Assembly (NCBI GenBank): GCA_947446335.1
Contig: CANFGA010000073.1
Location: 1 to 9,656 of the forward strand
Source of the DNA: Oxalobacteraceae bacterium
GTDB taxonomy: Bacteria > Pseudomonadota > Gammaproteobacteria > Burkholderiales > Burkholderiaceae_D
Direction of reading: 5' to 3'
DNA length: 9,656 nucleotides
Both the position numbers and the translations under genes were made by a program. Below, piece by piece: positions 7,189 through 9,656 of this stretch; the stretch's first letter is position 1; each line of letters begins with the position of its first letter. The notes beneath the pieces were generated by a model, which searched no databases, was not told the DNA's origin, and saw only the letters and a program-made list of their open reading frames with translations.

Positions 7189-8421
7189 ATGACAAAAGAC
7201 GCGAAAAACCTGATCGTCGGTCTCGACATCGGCACCTCGAAAGTGGTGGCGGTGGTGGCCGAAGTGATGCCCGACGGGCGCCACGAGGTAATCGGGCTGG
7301 GTCAGCACGAATCGAAGGGATTGAAGAAGGGCGTCGTCGTCAACATCGAGGCGACCGTTGAATCGATACAGCGCGCACTCGAAGAAGCCGAATTGATGGC
7401 CGATTGCAAGATCCGCAACGTCTATGCGGGCATCGCCGGCAGCCATATCCGCAGCTTCAATTCGAGCGGCATGGTCGCGATCAAGGACAAGGAAGTGACC
7501 GCCACCGATGTGGCGCGCGTGATCGAGACGGCGAAGGCGGTCAACATTCCAACCGATCAGCAATTGCTGCACACGGTGCCGCAGGAATTCATCGTCGACA
7601 ACCAGGAAGACGTGCGCGAACCGATCGGCATGAGCGGCATTCGGCTCGAAGTGAAGGTCCATATCGTCACCGGCGCGGTATCGGCGGTGCAAAACATCGT
7701 CAAGTGCGTGCGCCGCTGCGGGCTGGAAGTGTCGGACCTGATCTTGCAGCCGATGGCCTCGGCCGACGCGGTGCTGACTCCGGATGAAAAGGAACTGGGC
7801 GTGGTCCTGATCGACATCGGCGGCGGCACCACCGATATCGCGGTGTTTTCCGATGGCGCGATCCGGCATACGGCCGTGATTCCGATCGCCGGCGACCAGA
7901 TCACGAACGATATCGCGATGGCGCTGCGCACGCCGACCTCGGAAGCGGAAGAAATCAAGATCCGCTACGGCTTTGCCAAGCAGATCCTGGCCGATCCGGA
8001 TGCGTCGCTCGAAGTGCCGGGGCTGGGCGACCGTGGTCCGCGTACCTTGTCGCGCCAGGCGCTGGCCGCAGTGATCGAGCCGCGGGTCGAGGAATTGTTC
8101 GCGATGGTGCACCAGGTAGTGCGCGAATCGGGTTATGAAGGCGTGTTGTCGTCGGGCATCGTGCTCACCGGCGGCAGCGCAATCATGCCCGGGATGGTTG
8201 AAATGGCCGAGGATGTGTTCCTCAAGCCGGCCCGGCTGGGCACGCCGGATTACCGTGGTCAGCTGGCCGACGTGGTGCGCAGTCCGCGCTACGCGACCGT
8301 GCTGGGTTTGTTGCTGGAAGCAAAAAAGCAGTATTTGCGCGGTCACATCGTGACGCGCCAGGATGGATCGGTGAAGGCAGTATTTCAGCGTATGAAGGAA
8401 TGGTTTCTGGGCAATTTTTAA
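7189..8421 (+). CDS. ftsA: Cell division protein FtsA
   Basis: Actin-like ATPase that anchors FtsZ filaments to the inner membrane and recruits later division proteins. The 410 residues contain the phosphate-1 motif GLDIGTSKVVAVV (11-23), the FtsA-specific 1C subdomain (about 84-165), the phosphate-2 motif LIDIGGGTTDIAVF (207-220), the adenosine motif IVLTGGSAIMPGM (324-336) and a C-terminal amphipathic segment (about 396-410, KAVFQRMKEWFLGNF) that fits the membrane-targeting helix. The length matches the family. A weak AGG (7178-7180), eight bases before the ATG, overlaps the ftsQ stop. MreB and DnaK share the fold, but the SHI region, the C-terminal helix and the location before ftsZ make FtsA clear. 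A 192-base spacer separates it from ftsZ, much longer than most junctions in the window. Confidence 0.97.
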   Translation: MTKDAKNLIVGLDIGTSKVVAVVAEVMPDGRHEVIGLGQHESKGLKKGVVVNIEATVESIQRALEEAELMADCKIRNVYAGIAGSHIRSFNSSGMVAIKDKEVTATDVARVIETAKAVNIPTDQQLLHTVPQEFIVDNQEDVREPIGMSGIRLEVKVHIVTGAVSAVQNIVKCVRRCGLEVSDLILQPMASADAVLTPDEKELGVVLIDIGGGTTDIAVFSDGAIRHTAVIPIAGDQITNDIAMALRTPTSEAEEIKIRYGFAKQILADPDASLEVPGLGDRGPRTLSRQALAAVIEPRVEELFAMVHQVVRESGYEGVLSSGIVLTGGSAIMPGMVEMAEDVFLKPARLGTPDYRGQLADVVRSPRYATVLGLLLEAKKQYLRGHIVTRQDGSVKAVFQRMKEWFLGNF

Positions 8422-8445
8422 GCCCTGGTGTGTGTTTTTGCAATT

Positions 8446-8519
8446 CTGGTGCAACAAAGGCTTGGTACCGTTTGGTACAACGCGGGCCTGGAACAACGCA
8501 GGTCTGGTACAACGAAGGT
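8446..8519 (+). repeat. 16-bp direct repeats upstream of ftsZ
   Basis: Three adjacent 16-mers occupy 8472-8519: TTGGTACAACGCGGGC, CTGGAACAACGCAGGT and CTGGTACAACGAAGGT. A fourth copy, CTGGTGCAACAAAGGC, lies at 8446-8461, and a partial TTGGTACCG lies at 8462-8470. By eye, neighbouring units match at 12 to 14 of 16 positions. The region has no ATG on the + strand and no gene. The copies may be regulator binding sites or a decaying minisatellite; the sequence alone does not decide. Confidence 0.7.
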
Positions 8520-8524
8520 AACCG

Positions 8525-8530
8525 TTGACA
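8525..8530 (+). promoter_or_regulatory. Perfect -35-like hexamer upstream of ftsZ (candidate promoter element)
   Basis: TTGACA matches the sigma-70 -35 consensus exactly. With 16-18 bases of spacing the -10 would fall at about 8547-8554, inside the left arm of the hairpin, where the sequence (TTCAAGCG) is a poor match to TATAAT. ftsZ genes often have nearby promoters, so this is plausible, but it is only half a promoter as seen. Confidence 0.3.
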
Positions 8531-8540
8531 TTTAACAACC

Positions 8541-8602
8541 GCAGCTTTCAAGCGCCAGGGATCACGAGAAGATTCCTGGCGCTTGAAAGCGGCATTTTGA
8601 TT
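8541..8602 (+). promoter_or_regulatory. Long hairpin in the ftsZ leader (possible attenuator, terminator or mRNA-stabilising stem)
   Basis: GCTTTCAAGCGCCAGG (8544-8559) is the exact reverse complement of CCTGGCGCTTGAAAGC (8575-8590). The pairing continues inward through 8560-8563 with 8571-8574 (one G-U pair), giving a 20-bp stem with a 7-base loop, ACGAGAA (8564-8570). Outward, after an A-G mismatch, two more pairs form (8541-8542 with 8592-8593). ATTTTGATT follows directly, a weak but real T-rich tail. The stem ends about 20 bases before the ftsZ ATG and leaves the Shine-Dalgarno unpaired. The structure is certain from the sequence; its role is inference. A leaky intrinsic terminator, an attenuator or a 5' stability element would all fit. 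Confidence 0.8.
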
Positions 8603-8607
8603 AGGAG
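8603..8607 (+). promoter_or_regulatory. Shine-Dalgarno of ftsZ
   Basis: AGGAG lies six bases before the ATG at 8614, just downstream of the leader hairpin. It selects 8614 over the in-frame ATG at 8626, and the resulting MEFDM N-terminus resembles other betaproteobacterial FtsZ proteins. Confidence 0.8.
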
Positions 8608-8613
8608 CTCATC

Positions 8614-9656
8614 ATGGAGTTTGATATGGTTGATAACGCATCTTTAGGTACTGTCATCAAGGTCGTTGGCGTCGGCGGAGCCGGCGGCAATGCAGTGCAA
8701 CACATGATCAACAAGGGGATGGCTGGCGTCGAATTCATCGCCGCCAACACCGATGCGCAGGCGCTGGCGACCTCGACTGCGGACAACATCATCCAGATCG
8801 GCGATACCGGCCTGGGCGCAGGAATGAAGCCCGACGTGGGTCGCCAATTGGCCGAGGAATCGCGCGGGCGCATCGAGGATGCGCTGCGCGGCGCGCACAT
8901 GGTCTTCATCGCAGCGGGCATGGGCGGGGGCACCGGCACCGGCGCCGCACCGATCGTGGCCGAGATTGCCAAGAAAATGGGCGCCCTGACGGTCGCCGTC
9001 GTGTCCAAGCCATTCTCGTACGAAGGCCAGAAGTGCATGGATATCGCCGACGAAGGGCTGGAGCAATTGTCGCAGCACGTCGATTCCCTGATCATCATCC
9101 TGAATGAAAAGCTGGAAGAAATCTACGAAGATGAAAGCATGCTGGAGTGGATGCAGCACGCCGACGATGTGCTCAACAATGCGGTCGCCGGTATCGCCGA
9201 AATCATCAATGTGCCGGGCCATATCAACGTCGACTTCAATGACGTGAAAACGATCATGGGCGAGCAGGGCAAGGCCATGATGGGCACCGCCACCGCATCC
9301 GGCGTGGATCGCGCCCGCATCGCCGCCGAGCAGGCAGTCGCTTCGCCGCTGCTGGACGGCATCGATCTGTCCGGCGCGCGCGGTGTGCTGGTCAACGTGA
9401 CAGCGAGCCGTGGTTTGAAGGGCAAGGAAATCAAGGAAGTCATGGCAGCCGTGCGCGCCTTCGCTGCGCCGGATGCGTCGATCGCGCAAGGAATTGCCTA
9501 TGACGACGCGATGGGCGACGACATCCGCGTCACCGTCGTCGCCACCGGTCTGGGCCGCGCCAAAAAATCGATCCAGCTGGTGCCGCAGCAGATGTTGCGT
9601 ACCGGCACCGGTCCGATGATGGCTTCTGGCACCGGCACTGCCACCGCCACTGGCAC
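8614..9656 (+). CDS. ftsZ: Cell division GTPase FtsZ (3' end outside the window)
   Basis: Tubulin-like GTPase whose filaments form the Z ring at midcell. My translation gives 347 uninterrupted codons before the window ends. Motifs are KVVGVGGAGGNAV (16-28), AANTDAQAL (43-51), the tubulin signature GGGTGTG (104-110), HVDSLIIILN (155-164), the T7 loop NVDFNDV (205-211, with Asn205, Asp207 and Asp210 matching the E. coli T7-loop residues), MMGTATASG (222-230), SPLLDGIDLSGARGVLVN (244-261) and RVTVVATGLG (305-314). After about residue 318 the globular domain gives way to a Thr/Gly/Ala-rich linker (331-347). The C-terminal peptide that binds FtsA and ZipA is not in the window. Positions aligning with E. 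coli Phe182 and Arg142 in the nucleotide pocket read Met180 and Cys141. No frameshift is seen. Confidence 0.96.
   Translation, partial: MEFDMVDNASLGTVIKVVGVGGAGGNAVQHMINKGMAGVEFIAANTDAQALATSTADNIIQIGDTGLGAGMKPDVGRQLAEESRGRIEDALRGAHMVFIAAGMGGGTGTGAAPIVAEIAKKMGALTVAVVSKPFSYEGQKCMDIADEGLEQLSQHVDSLIIILNEKLEEIYEDESMLEWMQHADDVLNNAVAGIAEIINVPGHINVDFNDVKTIMGEQGKAMMGTATASGVDRARIAAEQAVASPLLDGIDLSGARGVLVNVTASRGLKGKEIKEVMAAVRAFAAPDASIAQGIAYDDAMGDDIRVTVVATGLGRAKKSIQLVPQQMLRTGTGPMMASGTGTATATG

Noticed and set aside
8424..8440. T-run after ftsA as an intrinsic terminator
   Set aside because: TTTTT at about 8435-8439 has no GC-rich stem directly before it.
8446..8519. The 16-bp repeats as a CRISPR array
   Set aside because: The units are too short and diverged and abut without spacers, and no cas genes are present.
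9598..9656. ACCGGC/GGCACC-like repetition at the window end as a separate repeat element
   Set aside because: It is in frame and encodes the Thr/Gly/Ala-rich start of the FtsZ linker, a region that is normally low in complexity and variable; too little is visible to claim more.

Overview
The window is a contiguous stretch of a bacterial division and cell wall (dcw) cluster, with every gene on the + strand: mraY (last codons only), murD, ftsW, murG, murC, ddlB, ftsQ, ftsA and ftsZ (3' end cut off by the window). The high GC content, the gene order and the protein sequences (FtsZ starting MEFDMVDN, a charged linker insert in MurD, a variant MurG acceptor motif) suggest a betaproteobacterium of the order Burkholderiales, plausibly Oxalobacteraceae. 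The family-level placement is inference from remembered homologues.

Layout. Bases 1-8421 are packed tightly. mraY/murD and murD/ftsW join by TGATG overlaps, ftsW/murG by GTGA and murC/ddlB by ATGA. ddlB/ftsQ and ftsQ/ftsA are separated by only 8 and 9 bases. Two junctions are looser. The 86-base murG-murC spacer is full of start codons and ACAGCATG repeats. The 192-base ftsA-ftsZ spacer holds 16-bp direct repeats, a TTGACA hexamer and a 20-bp near-perfect hairpin ending just before the ftsZ ribosome binding site.

How the genes work together. MurC and MurD add L-Ala and D-Glu to UDP-MurNAc in the cytoplasm, and Ddl supplies D-Ala-D-Ala for the end of the stem peptide. MraY makes lipid I and MurG converts it to lipid II. 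FtsW polymerises lipid II at the septum. FtsQ, FtsA and FtsZ build and anchor the division machinery.

I found no defence system, mobile element, CRISPR array, RNA gene or novel multi-gene system. The gene content is ordinary housekeeping. What deserves a second look is regulatory or evolutionary: the hairpin and repeats before ftsZ, short degenerate tandem repeats at several translation starts, a possible chain of tiny overlapping ORFs before murC, and unusual residues in MurG and in the FtsZ nucleotide pocket.
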